DNA of 63,602 nucleotides from Treponema sp. (GTDB lineage Bacteria; Spirochaetota; Spirochaetia; Treponematales; Treponemataceae). The first letter of the stretch is position 1, and every line of letters starts with the position of its first letter. The notes beneath the pieces are model-generated. The model saw nothing but the letters and a program-made list of their open reading frames with translations. It was not told the origin of the DNA and made no database searches. This document shows positions 45,090 through 54,559 of the stretch, piece after piece. The stretch lies in contig JAILEY010000032.1 in NCBI GenBank assembly GCA_024687165.1, forward strand, positions 1 to 63,602, in the 5' to 3' direction. The translations under genes and the position numbers were made by a program.

Positions 45090-47654
45090 TCATATTTTTT
45101 TAAGAATATTATAAAGTTTCATCAGATTTACAGGCTTTGAAATATGCTCATTCATTCCTGCTTCCTCAGACTTTTTAACATCAGAAGAGAATGCGTTTGC
45201 AGTAAGTGCGAAAATCGGAATAGAAGAAGCGTCTCGACGTTTAGAATTTCTGATTTTTTCTGTAGCCTCGTAACCGTTCATCACAGGCATGTTGATATCC
45301 ATGAAAATTGCAGAAAAATAGTAATCAGGATTATTCAGATATTCATCGACTGCAAGCTGACCGTTAAGACAATGAATTACTTCCGCACCAGAAACAACAA
45401 GAAGTTCTTTTGTAATTTCCGCGTTGATAATATTGTCCTCTACAAGAAGAATTTTCTTTCCGCGAAGATTTAATTTTCTAAGAGATTCATACTGAGCCAC
45501 AGGATCATTTTCAACCTGTACATCCTGATAATCTGCATATTTTAGAATAAGTGAAACTTTAAATTCAGAACCTTCTCCAACCTTACTTTTTACATCGATT
45601 GAACCATTCATAATCATTATAAGATTTTTAATGATTGCAAGTCCAAGACCGGTTCCCTGCTCTGAAGAATCTGCCATAACATGCTCTCTTGAAAAAGGCT
45701 CAAACATTATCTTCTGGAATTCTTCAGACATACCGATTCCATTATCTTTTACAGTCAGAGTGTAGCATGCACAGTTTGCTTCACGGGCAGTACTTTCTTC
45801 AAGAGTAATAAAAATCTTTCCGCCATTGTTTGTATACTGAACGGCATTTGAAGCAAGATTCAAAAAGACTTCTTTAATTTTTGTTTCGTCCCCGCAGACA
45901 AAAGGATGTTCAACATTTGAAACATCAAGACTGATATCAATATTTTTTTCCGAAGCCTTAAGCTTTATGATATTAAAACAATTTTTTGCAAGAACAGAAA
46001 AATCAAAATCCTTTTTAACAAGCTTAACGGTTCCGCTTTCAATTTTGCTCATATCAAGAACTTCATTTATCAGCTGGAACAAGTGATTGGAAGCGGATGA
46101 AATTTTATCGAGGCAGGAAATAACTTTTTCCTTATCATCGATATTCATTTTTGCAATTTCAGTCATTCCGATGATTCCGTTCATTGGTGTGCGCATATCG
46201 TGGCTCATGTTTGCAAGGAACTGCTTCTTTGAATCATTTGCTTTTTCAGCAGTCTCAAAGCTAAGCTGGAGTGCCTTCTGAACCTGAAGCTCCCTGATTT
46301 TCTGACTGTCGATTTTCTGTGCAGCAAGAAGAACTTTTATAATATCACCTGAAGCATCACGCTCTTTTACCATCAGTGAAATGCGGATCCAGACATTCTG
46401 TTTCGTACAAAATTCAGTAGAAAGAACAGGTGCTTCTGAAAAACGCTGATAAAGATTATTTGGATTTGTAAAATCAATAACCTTACCTTTATCAGATTCA
46501 TTAATAAAATTTTTTGTAATTATTTCAAAAAAATTCTTCAGTGATCCTTCAGCAGGAATTATATTTCTAAGATAATCAATGGAAGTTATTTCACGATATC
46601 TGTAAGAAAGCATATCAAGCTCAAAAATCATAAAGTAAACTTTACTAAGTCCAAGAACAAAGCTGTCGAGTTCTTTTTCAAGTACAACTTTTTTTGCAAG
46701 CTCTTTTTTAACATCGTGCACAATGCGTCCAAGGAAACGATTTCTCTGCTTCTGATACAAAAACTGAAGAGTAAGAAACAAAATTATAATCAGGAAAATA
46801 ATAAAAAGAATTCCAATAAAATTTTTCTGAATAAAATCAATGATACTGAAATTATCTCCAAGCCACTTATTGTATATCTTTCCAAAATCACCTTCGCTAT
46901 CAAGCGTTACAAGTGCCCTGTTGATTTCAAGACAAAGGTCAGAATCAGCCTTATGTGTTACAAAATGATAATTTTCATCATGCCCGCTAATTCCGATTGG
47001 AGAAATACTTTTTGAACCTATTTTTTTTATGATAATTTTTCCGGTCTTAAGTGGACAAATTGTATAATCACAAGCTCCCTCTTCAACCGCGCGGAAACAT
47101 TCTTCATACGAATTAAAATATTTTATATTCTGCAAAAGCGAAGTTGAAATAAACGTATCAGCAAAAGAGTCTTCAGTTTTTAACGCAAGAATATCATCCG
47201 TTGCAGAAATAATTTTATTAGTACTGTTCGTCTTTCCAAAAATTAAAATCGGGATGTCACACACAGAAGTAGAAAAATTCATCAGACGCAGACGATCAGG
47301 ATGAAATACAACACCAAGAATGATATCAATATTTCCTTTGTGAAATTCATCAAACATCTGGTTCTGCGGATAATTTACAAATTCAATATTACAGCCTAAT
47401 TTCTTTCCGATCTCATAAATCAATTCAACAGTATAACCCTGATAGGAACCGTCTTCAGTTTTAAAAGAATACGGATATAAATCGCTTTCACAGGCAACCT
47501 TCAGAGTCTTGAGATTTTTATCTTCTGCAGGAATTCTATACCTGTAATTTTTTCTTGAAGTATCGAGAATAAATTGAAAAAGAAGAAATGCAGAAAAAAA
47601 CACTCCTACAAAAATAACCGGAATAATTCTTTTTAATGTATTTTTTACAACCAT
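45090..47654 (-). CDS. hybrid histidine kinase with periplasmic SBP_bac_3 sensor
   Basis: An 854-residue BvgS-like kinase. TM1 is at about 10-28, then an extracytoplasmic solute-binding-protein type 3 domain (about 45-268), TM2 (about 273-298), a PAS-like linker (about 340-455), HisKA with the phospho-His in FLANMSHDMRTPMNG (about 488), HATPase (NLASNAVQYTNNGG, GTGLGLAI) and a C-terminal receiver with phospho-Asp in IFMDINMPVMNG. The SBP domain suggests it senses an amino acid or similar small solute. It is last in the operon after rel. Confidence 0.9.
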   Translation of the reverse strand: MVVKNTLKRIIPVIFVGVFFSAFLLFQFILDTSRKNYRYRIPAEDKNLKTLKVACESDLYPYSFKTEDGSYQGYTVELIYEIGKKLGCNIEFVNYPQNQMFDEFHKGNIDIILGVVFHPDRLRLMNFSTSVCDIPILIFGKTNSTNKIISATDDILALKTEDSFADTFISTSLLQNIKYFNSYEECFRAVEEGACDYTICPLKTGKIIIKKIGSKSISPIGISGHDENYHFVTHKADSDLCLEINRALVTLDSEGDFGKIYNKWLGDNFSIIDFIQKNFIGILFIIFLIIILFLTLQFLYQKQRNRFLGRIVHDVKKELAKKVVLEKELDSFVLGLSKVYFMIFELDMLSYRYREITSIDYLRNIIPAEGSLKNFFEIITKNFINESDKGKVIDFTNPNNLYQRFSEAPVLSTEFCTKQNVWIRISLMVKERDASGDIIKVLLAAQKIDSQKIRELQVQKALQLSFETAEKANDSKKQFLANMSHDMRTPMNGIIGMTEIAKMNIDDKEKVISCLDKISSASNHLFQLINEVLDMSKIESGTVKLVKKDFDFSVLAKNCFNIIKLKASEKNIDISLDVSNVEHPFVCGDETKIKEVFLNLASNAVQYTNNGGKIFITLEESTAREANCACYTLTVKDNGIGMSEEFQKIMFEPFSREHVMADSSEQGTGLGLAIIKNLIMIMNGSIDVKSKVGEGSEFKVSLILKYADYQDVQVENDPVAQYESLRKLNLRGKKILLVEDNIINAEITKELLVVSGAEVIHCLNGQLAVDEYLNNPDYYFSAIFMDINMPVMNGYEATEKIRNSKRRDASSIPIFALTANAFSSDVKKSEEAGMNEHISKPVNLMKLYNILKKI

Positions 47655-47657
47655 AAT

Positions 47658-49541
47658 TTATCTCTGTCTGCTATATTTATTTTTATCGATTTTACCCTTT
47701 CTGGCTTTTTCTATTTCCTGCTTTTTCTCAAGATCTTTTTTCTTTTCTTTTGATGAAACAGAAAGGTCCCATTCAACGCTAACTGATCTTGCTTCAACAT
47801 TCTGAATTCTAAGATAAGTTCTGCAGTCAGCGCGGTGAATCATAATTCCTCTTTTATGAGAAATATAACCAACTATAGGATCTCCGGGATTCGGTTTGCA
47901 GCATCCTGCCATTATAACAGAATAATTTGTTACATTATCAACACGAACCTTTCCCGAATAATCAGAAAGCTTTTCTTTTTTTGTCTGAGCATTTTTTCTG
48001 CGCTGTTCACGAGTTTCTTCTGCAATACGTTTTGAATAAATTGAATTTGCAGCAATCTGTTCTTCACGCTTTGCTTCTGCTTCACGGTCTATAAAAGTCG
48101 GATCATTTTCAACAAGCCACGAATGAATCCTCTGTCTTGCACGCGAAGTTTTTACTGCCTTCAGTTGTGACTGAGTCGGATGAGCCTGAGGATTTGTGAG
48201 AATATCAATAATCTGTGTATTCTTCAGAGGTGCAGTAAGCGGAATGATTTTTCCGTCAGCCTTTGCACCTACAATTTTTTCACCGATACCGGAATGAATT
48301 GAATAGGCAAAATCGATTGCACAGCTTCCTGCGGGAAGTTCCTTAACATCACCTTTTGGAGTAAATACATAAATTGAATCTCCAAGAAGTTCATTTTTAA
48401 GTTCTGCAAAAAATTTTTCATCGCTGAGGTTTTCATCACGCAATGCACGAAGCTGATTTATAATGCTTAAATCTTCCGCCTTAACAAGATCATGATTCGT
48501 TCCTTTTTTGTAAAGCCAGTGCGATGCAACACCATGCTCCGCGATTTTATGCATTTCTTCTGTGCGGATTTGAATTTCAAGAGGCTTACCTTCACAGATT
48601 ACCGTAGTATGAAGAGACTGATATCCGTTTGCTTTCGGCATGGCAATATAATCTTTAAATCTGCCTTCCATCGGTTTCCAGAGGCCGTGCACAAGTCCTA
48701 CAAGAACATAACAGTCGCTTGTATCTTTACAGATAATTCTTAAAGCAAGAAGATCGTAAAGCTCACCAGGCTCCTTATTTCTCTTCTTCATCTTCTGATA
48801 TATAGAATAAAAATGTTTTGCCCGGCTTGTAATATTTACGCTTATGCCTGCTTTTTCTGTGGCAGTATAAATCTTTTTTACGGCATTATTGAGATATTCA
48901 GCACGCTCCTGTTTTTTTTGAGCAACAATTGTTTTAATGTACTGAAATGCATCCGGATTTGAATATTTTAAACTCAAATCTTCCATTTCACTTTTTACGT
49001 CGCTCATACCAAGACGGCTTGCAAGAGGACACCAGATGTCGATCACTTCTTTTGCAACTGCTTTCTGTGCCTGCTCGCTGACAAATTTTAAATTTCGCAT
49101 TCGGTCAAGACGGTCCGCAAGTTTTACAAGGATAACGCGGATATCATCAACCATAGCAAAAAGCATTTTTCTGATACTGTCTGCCTGCTGAATGGAAGTT
49201 GTATTTATTTTCATGCCGGTGATTTTTGAAGTTCCACGACAAATTGAAGCAATGTCAGTTCCGAATTTTTCGCTTATTTCTTCAAGACACTGATCATCAG
49301 TAACTTCATAAATATTATGAAAGAGTCCTGCAATAACTGTATCTGCACCAAGTTTTTTTTCTGCTAAAATTTCAGCAACACGAAGCGGATGAATGTAATA
49401 AGGATTTCCACAAAGACGTTTTTTTTCAGAAGTTTTTTCAAGGAGAAAATGCCATGCATTTTTTATTCTTTCAATGTCGTTGTCTGAATAGGAATCTTCT
49501 ATTTTTAAAATGAGATTATCTATGAGATCTTCATCCTGCAT
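47658..49541 (-). CDS. rel: RelA/SpoT (p)ppGpp synthetase with degenerate hydrolase domain
   Basis: A 627-residue Rel protein. The HD domain keeps H51, H75, E79 and D143, but the residues matching the metal Asp and catalytic Asp are N76 and V80 (GLFHNIYEVT instead of the usual HDxxEDT), so hydrolysis is probably lost or weak. The synthetase domain looks intact, with YDLLALRI (D261) and the bifunctional-type RFKDYIAMPKANGYQSLHT (292-310). A TGS domain (about 380-445) and a Cys/His region (about 540-575) follow; the usual C-terminal ACT domain is absent. A GGGAGG site precedes the ATG. Confidence 0.9.
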   Translation of the reverse strand: MQDEDLIDNLILKIEDSYSDNDIERIKNAWHFLLEKTSEKKRLCGNPYYIHPLRVAEILAEKKLGADTVIAGLFHNIYEVTDDQCLEEISEKFGTDIASICRGTSKITGMKINTTSIQQADSIRKMLFAMVDDIRVILVKLADRLDRMRNLKFVSEQAQKAVAKEVIDIWCPLASRLGMSDVKSEMEDLSLKYSNPDAFQYIKTIVAQKKQERAEYLNNAVKKIYTATEKAGISVNITSRAKHFYSIYQKMKKRNKEPGELYDLLALRIICKDTSDCYVLVGLVHGLWKPMEGRFKDYIAMPKANGYQSLHTTVICEGKPLEIQIRTEEMHKIAEHGVASHWLYKKGTNHDLVKAEDLSIINQLRALRDENLSDEKFFAELKNELLGDSIYVFTPKGDVKELPAGSCAIDFAYSIHSGIGEKIVGAKADGKIIPLTAPLKNTQIIDILTNPQAHPTQSQLKAVKTSRARQRIHSWLVENDPTFIDREAEAKREEQIAANSIYSKRIAEETREQRRKNAQTKKEKLSDYSGKVRVDNVTNYSVIMAGCCKPNPGDPIVGYISHKRGIMIHRADCRTYLRIQNVEARSVSVEWDLSVSSKEKKKDLEKKQEIEKARKGKIDKNKYSRQR

Positions 49542-49562
49542 TGGCCGCCCTCCCTTAGACTG

Positions 49563-50441
49563 TTAGAACTTACTACATTGTACACCAATATCCATTGAAT
49601 TTAAATCCACTTTTATGATTGCGGCCTGACTGTGATCTACAAAGGAAGCAAAATTGTATTCTTTAAAATAATTTTTATAAGTATATTCCTCATATTTGTG
49701 CCAATGACCACCAAGAAGAAGCTTTACGTTATTCTTCAAAAAAGTAGAAAGCAGAAGATCCCGCTCATTTTCGTTCTGCATTGTAAAAAGCTGTCCACCG
49801 CCCGCATAAATCGGGTAATGAGTAGAAACAATTTTTGGATTTGAATCCGACTTAATTTTGCTCAACAAATCTTCAAGCTGCGGTTTTCCGAGAGTTCCGT
49901 TTGCAGTATCAAGAAAATACCAGCTCAAGCTTTTTCCGCCGTACTCTGTCTTAAACATAAAACTTGAACAATGCGGATAAACATCTCTTTTAAAATGAGT
50001 CCAGCCGTCATTATAAAGATCATGATTTCCAACAACAGTATAAATTTTCATATCAGGAAACAATTCACTACAAAAAGAGACATACTGCTCAATCTGTTTT
50101 TTTTCGCCGCTCTCTGAAACGTCACCAAGACAGATTGCAAACTTTACAGGATATCCTGAATCAGCGGCTTCTGTTTTTTTTGCTTCATACCAGATTTTAA
50201 ACTTTTCTTTTTTATCTGAAGCAAGTCGTCCAAAATGAATGTCCGTAATCAAAGCGACACTGAATTTATCTGTATTAACTGCAGGATCATTTTCCGTACC
50301 GCAAAAATTTTTAATCTCCCTTGAACGCTCATTAACCTGATTCTTTCTGTAAAAAGCCTGCTGCACACCGAACTTACAGGAAGCAAAATTTATACTGAAA
50401 ATTATTGAGATTAAAAAAAAGCAACAAATCAATCTTTTCAT
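49563..50441 (-). CDS. calcineurin-like metallophosphoesterase lipoprotein
   Basis: A 292-residue exported phosphoesterase with a lipobox-like FASC (about 22). The five metallophosphatase motifs are all visible: TDIHFGR, CLGDVSE, VGNHDLY, VSTHYPIY and LGGHWHKYEE, so it should bind two metals. Substrate unknown. Its start overlaps the upstream gene by 4 bp. It lies within the operon that contains rel. Confidence 0.85.
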   Translation of the reverse strand: MKRLICCFFLISIIFSINFASCKFGVQQAFYRKNQVNERSREIKNFCGTENDPAVNTDKFSVALITDIHFGRLASDKKEKFKIWYEAKKTEAADSGYPVKFAICLGDVSESGEKKQIEQYVSFCSELFPDMKIYTVVGNHDLYNDGWTHFKRDVYPHCSSFMFKTEYGGKSLSWYFLDTANGTLGKPQLEDLLSKIKSDSNPKIVSTHYPIYAGGGQLFTMQNENERDLLLSTFLKNNVKLLLGGHWHKYEEYTYKNYFKEYNFASFVDHSQAAIIKVDLNSMDIGVQCSKF

Positions 50442-51142
50442 AAATCAACTCCCAGTCCTATTTTAAAAACAAAAGAATCAACATACGAAGAAAGAATGCA
50501 TAAATCTATTCCGCGGATTCCGACATAACCTGAAACAAAAAATTTATCTGTAACACGAAATCTTGCGCTCGTACTGATTATCGGCGCAAAAAATTCAGGT
50601 CTGTAAAACGGTTCACTAGAATTAAGTGAAAAAGACAAAGTAAGAGCTTCATTTGCAAGATAGTAGACCGTTGCATTCACAGCAGGATTCCAGGTAACAA
50701 GCGGATCTAAATCTTCAAAACCGATAAGACGGGAACTTTTTCTTCCGCCCATTATATTTCCGTAAACTCCGATGCGTGAACTTTCAAAAAAAACATCCCA
50801 GGTAAAACCAAAAAATAAATTTGATCTGTAACTTATATCATCATACTTTTCAAATTCTAAATCTAAAACTGCACCAAAAGATTTTCCCTTGTTTGAATAA
50901 AAATTATAGGAAGGGCAAAGATAAAATGCATACTGTTTTTCCGCAATTTGAATTCCCGCAGTTCCATGAAAATTTTGATTTTCAGCATTATAAAAATATT
51001 CAACGGCAGCAGAATCAGCATTTACAGATCTTGTTTTAGCAACCGAAAGCTGAGAAAAAACAGACTGCTTCCAGTCCTGAGAAAAAGACGGCAGGCAGAA
51101 AATTATAAAAATCAACAGAGAAAGAATTTTTTTTAAATTCAT
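50438..51142 (-). CDS. probable outer-membrane or periplasmic beta-rich protein
   Basis: A 234-residue protein with a clear signal peptide (cleavage near LPSFSQ) and alternating aromatic/hydrophobic segments ending in VFKIGLGVDL, consistent with a small beta-barrel or beta-sandwich. No family was recognised. It sits between a U32 peptidase gene (8 bp away) and a phosphoesterase gene (4-bp overlap). Confidence 0.6.
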   Translation of the reverse strand: MNLKKILSLLIFIIFCLPSFSQDWKQSVFSQLSVAKTRSVNADSAAVEYFYNAENQNFHGTAGIQIAEKQYAFYLCPSYNFYSNKGKSFGAVLDLEFEKYDDISYRSNLFFGFTWDVFFESSRIGVYGNIMGGRKSSRLIGFEDLDPLVTWNPAVNATVYYLANEALTLSFSLNSSEPFYRPEFFAPIISTSARFRVTDKFFVSGYVGIRGIDLCILSSYVDSFVFKIGLGVDL

Positions 51143-51150
51143 TTTGATTT

Positions 51151-52623
51151 TTACCTTCCGGTCTCGCGGAATATTCCTTCAACATAACCTTCATCTTTTG
51201 TTCGGATGAGGGAGCCGTTTGTGATTTTTAAATTTGTATAGAATACTACAGGATGGCCGTTACAAACCCAGTTGTACACTTCTCCATTTTCAGGATTAAC
51301 AAGTTCAAAATCCTTGTGAAGCTCTATTTTCTGTGCAACAATTTCAGGGCTTACAAGTTCCATGTAAGTTTCTTTGTTGAGCATATTCAGTGCTTCAAGA
51401 GAATACATTCTCCAGCCTTCTTTTTTTTCAATATTTGCAAGATGCTTATCCGGCATTCCAAGTGCACGCTTATCATATGCAGCCTTTGCCTGAGGACACA
51501 AAGCATCATATTTTTCCTGTTTAAGCTTTCTGTTTGTTTGTGCAGCCTCAAGAATTTTTTCTTCTTCTGATGAATCAAGAGGCGAACCGATTTCTGCCGC
51601 AAGTTCAAAAGGACTGTCGCTTGCACCGCTGACTGCAACATCAGCATCTTCTTTATTATAGTAAAATCCTGTTGCAAAGGGTCTGTGACTTACTTTATAA
51701 AGTTCATCAACAAAAGGCTCTGCTTCCTTCTGGCTTAATTTTCCGTCAAGAGCATCAAGGGCTTTTCTGTATGCACGCGTAATCAATGCAACATAATAAA
51801 CACTCTTCATGCGGCCTTCAATTTTAAGAGAATCAACGCCGGCTTTTTTTAAATCCTCAAGATGATCAATCATGCACAAATCTTTACTTGAAAGAACCTG
51901 TGTAAAATGCTCACCTTCATAAACAGGAAAATATTCATCAGGCCTTTTGTGTTCACGAAGAACAAGATTTCCGCTTTCTGCAATTTTTTTTGCATCTTTA
52001 GAAGAATCGATTTTTGCAAGAACATCATAATCCCAACGGCAGGTGTGACTGCAAAATCCTTCCTGCGCACTTCTACCGTTTAAATATGCACTCATCAGAC
52101 AGCGGCCGGCATACGCAATGCACATAGCACCATGAACAAAACATTCAATCTCCATATCTGGAACAGCCTGTTTAATTTCCGCAATTTCTTTTAAAGAAGC
52201 TTCACGTCCCATTACAACGCGTTTGAATCCGAGGGACTTGTACATTTTTACAGCCTCCCGGTTCATACAGGAAGCCTGAGTTGAAAGATGAAGTTCTGCA
52301 TCCGGAAATTCTTTCTGCAAAATCGGAACAATTCCAAGATCCTGAACAATAAAAGCATCAATCGGGTACTGCCTGAAATACGGAATATTTTCAATAAGTC
52401 TGTCTATTTCATCGTTGTGAAAAGAAATATTCAAGGCACAATGAAGTCTTTTTCCGGGAAACTTTTTCTTTAACTCACAGACCTTTTTATATTCGTCCTC
52501 ATAAAAATTGTCAGCCTTTACGCGAAGAGAAAAATTCTTGAGTCCGATATATGCAGCATCTGCACCATAGGTATAACAGTACTTTAATTTTTCTACATTT
52601 CCTGCCGGAGAGAGAAGTTCCAT
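51151..52623 (-). CDS. U32 family protein (TrhP/RlhA-like RNA hydroxylation factor)
   Basis: A 490-residue U32 family member. The signature IECFVHGAMCIAYAGRC (about 157-173) and later GFCSHTCRW supply the cysteines thought to bind an iron-sulfur cluster. Relatives TrhP and RlhA hydroxylate tRNA U34 or 23S rRNA; which of these it is cannot be told, and older 'collagenase' names are unreliable. A GGAG site precedes the ATG. It is second in a six-gene operon. Confidence 0.82.
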   Translation of the reverse strand: MELLSPAGNVEKLKYCYTYGADAAYIGLKNFSLRVKADNFYEDEYKKVCELKKKFPGKRLHCALNISFHNDEIDRLIENIPYFRQYPIDAFIVQDLGIVPILQKEFPDAELHLSTQASCMNREAVKMYKSLGFKRVVMGREASLKEIAEIKQAVPDMEIECFVHGAMCIAYAGRCLMSAYLNGRSAQEGFCSHTCRWDYDVLAKIDSSKDAKKIAESGNLVLREHKRPDEYFPVYEGEHFTQVLSSKDLCMIDHLEDLKKAGVDSLKIEGRMKSVYYVALITRAYRKALDALDGKLSQKEAEPFVDELYKVSHRPFATGFYYNKEDADVAVSGASDSPFELAAEIGSPLDSSEEEKILEAAQTNRKLKQEKYDALCPQAKAAYDKRALGMPDKHLANIEKKEGWRMYSLEALNMLNKETYMELVSPEIVAQKIELHKDFELVNPENGEVYNWVCNGHPVVFYTNLKITNGSLIRTKDEGYVEGIFRETGR

Positions 52624-52641
52624 TTATAAACTCCAAATTGA

Positions 52642-53592
52642 TTATTCAACTGTAATGTTATTTTCGCGGATCAGTCTGTCACGTTCACGCTGCTCTTTTA
52701 CAGAAAGACCATCACGTCTGTTTACAAATTTACCGATTCTCTCAAAAGCAAAATGTGCTTCCTCAAGATATTCATCGGCCATCTGAAACATGTGCATCAT
52801 TTTTGGAACGATATCAACTGTGTTTTCCACACCGATACTATCAAGCTTTTCTTCAAGAGCTTTTATCTGGCACACAAGAAATTCATCTTCACCAGCCTGA
52901 ATATAAACTTCAGGGAAAGAATCATAACATTCTTTTTCAGCCTTAAGAGGAGAAACAAGATAAGATACAATATCAACAGTTTTTGCATACTGCGAAGAAG
53001 CATAACAGATATCATCAAAAGAAAGCACAGAGTCCTTTAACTTTCTTGGAAGCTCATATTCTGCATCTTCAGAAAAATCAAGCCACGGAGAAAACATTAT
53101 AAACTTTGAAATTTTCTGTCTGTCAGTTTCCTTAAGTCCAAGTATAAATGAAAAAGCAATATTTGCACCGCTTCCATCCCCCGCAACAATTATTTCTTCA
53201 GCATCAAGTTTTTTGAAAACAGCAGCAATATCATCTGTTGCAGCAGGATACTTATGTTCAGGAGCAAGACGGAATTCAGGAACGATTACTTTGCTTGAAG
53301 TAGAATTTGCAATAAGTGAACAAAAACTCTTCCAGCTTTCTCTTGAGCCGCCGACAAAAGATCCTCCGTGTACATAAAGAAGAATCCTGTCAGAAGAATA
53401 AACTTCCGGAATAAGAATGTCACAATCAACGCCGCCGATCGTTTCAGAAATTCGTTCAACTCTGTTCGGTGTAAATTCAGCGTAAAATGTTTTTTCAATT
53501 TTTTTTCTGAATGAGTCAACGTCTGATTTAGATGTAAAAATTGTAGTCTTTATTTTTTTTACAGCAGAGCGTCTGTCGTTTCTAAGTTCCAT
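52642..53592 (-). CDS. HSL-type alpha/beta hydrolase with altered nucleophile motif
   Basis: A 316-residue protein of the hormone-sensitive-lipase branch. The oxyanion motif is VHGGSFVGG (75-77 HGG) and FRLAPEHKYPAATDD is family-typical. The nucleophile elbow reads GDGSGA (138-143) where GDSAGG is expected, placing Gly140 at the Ser position; Ser141 is one residue off. The acid (QAGEDEFL) and His (MMHMF) are present. It may be a pseudoenzyme or use Ser141. It is first in the rel operon and predicted leaderless. Confidence 0.75.
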   Translation of the reverse strand: MELRNDRRSAVKKIKTTIFTSKSDVDSFRKKIEKTFYAEFTPNRVERISETIGGVDCDILIPEVYSSDRILLYVHGGSFVGGSRESWKSFCSLIANSTSSKVIVPEFRLAPEHKYPAATDDIAAVFKKLDAEEIIVAGDGSGANIAFSFILGLKETDRQKISKFIMFSPWLDFSEDAEYELPRKLKDSVLSFDDICYASSQYAKTVDIVSYLVSPLKAEKECYDSFPEVYIQAGEDEFLVCQIKALEEKLDSIGVENTVDIVPKMMHMFQMADEYLEEAHFAFERIGKFVNRRDGLSVKEQRERDRLIRENNITVE

Positions 53593-53605
53593 AAAAGAGA
53601 TTATA
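53593..53605 (-). promoter_or_regulatory. -10 box, predicted leaderless start of the hydrolase operon
   Basis: Perfect TATAAT on the minus strand (53605-53600), seven bases, ATG at 53592. The -35 is poor. It is divergent from the metA promoter within a 46-bp gap. Confidence 0.6.
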
Positions 53606-53626
53606 GCAAAAAGAATTTTTATTTGC

Positions 53627-53638
53627 TACAATACCCCC
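53627..53638 (+). promoter_or_regulatory. -10 box, predicted leaderless start of metA
   Basis: TACAAT (53627-53632), six bases, ATG at 53639. No ribosome site; the -35 is weak. Confidence 0.55.
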
Positions 53639-54559
53639 ATGCCGATTAAAATTGATTCAGACTTACCAGCACGAACTACTCTTGAAAATGAAAATATCTT
53701 CGTGATGACACACGAACGCGCAGTTGCACAGGATATTCGTCCTCTTAAAATTGCAATTGTAAATTTGATGCCTACAAAAGAAGTTACTGAAACTCAGCTT
53801 TTGAGACTTCTTTCAAACACACCGCTTCAAATCGATATAACTCTTGTGCGCATGGAAGGTCATATTTCAAAAAACACAAACCAGAGTCATCTCGACAGAT
53901 TTTATAAATCCTCAGAAGAAATTCTCAATGAAAAATTTGACGGCATGATAATCACCGGTGCACCAGTTGAACAGATTCCGTTTGAAGACGTTGATTACTG
54001 GGACGACCTTTGCAAAATCATGGACTACGCAAAAAAGAATGTTTTCTGTTCTTTATACATCTGCTGGGGAGCAATGGCAGGGCTCTATCATTTTTACGGA
54101 ATAGACAAGCACGTTGTAAAAACAAAATTTTCCGGCCTTTATTATTCAAAGCTCAAGGATTTTAAAGAACCATTAATGCGTGGCTTTGATGATTTTTTTC
54201 CTGTTCCGACAAGCCGCTACACATACATCGATCCAAAGGATGTAGAAAAAAATTCAGATCTTCTTCTTCTTGCTGAAAGTGCTGAAACTGGAACTACAAT
54301 CGTAAAATCAAAAGACAACCGCAGCATTTTCATGACGGGGCATCTTGAATACGACATTGACACTCTTGCAAATGAATACAAGCGCGACATTGCAAAAGGA
54401 ATTAAGGCAAATCTTCCGGTAAATTATTTTACAGATGACAATCCAGATCTTCCTATTCATTCAAAATGGAGAAGCACTGCACACCTCTTCTTTTCGAACT
54501 GGCTCAACTATTACGTTTACCAGGCAACTCCTTACAGAATTGAAAATATTGATAATTAA
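53639..54559 (+). CDS. metA: homoserine O-acetyltransferase (MetA family)
   Basis: A 306-residue MetA-family acyltransferase that activates homoserine for methionine synthesis. The nucleophile Cys is in YICWGAMAGLYHFYGI (about 142), and the His/Glu dyad lies in FMTGHLEYD (about 235-240). Residue 111 is Glu (ITGAPVEQ), the residue linked to acetyl-CoA use, whereas succinyl-CoA enzymes have Gly. O-acetylhomoserine is therefore the predicted product. Palindromic element copy 2 begins at its stop codon. Confidence 0.92.
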   Translation: MPIKIDSDLPARTTLENENIFVMTHERAVAQDIRPLKIAIVNLMPTKEVTETQLLRLLSNTPLQIDITLVRMEGHISKNTNQSHLDRFYKSSEEILNEKFDGMIITGAPVEQIPFEDVDYWDDLCKIMDYAKKNVFCSLYICWGAMAGLYHFYGIDKHVVKTKFSGLYYSKLKDFKEPLMRGFDDFFPVPTSRYTYIDPKDVEKNSDLLLLAESAETGTTIVKSKDNRSIFMTGHLEYDIDTLANEYKRDIAKGIKANLPVNYFTDDNPDLPIHSKWRSTAHLFFSNWLNYYVYQATPYRIENIDN

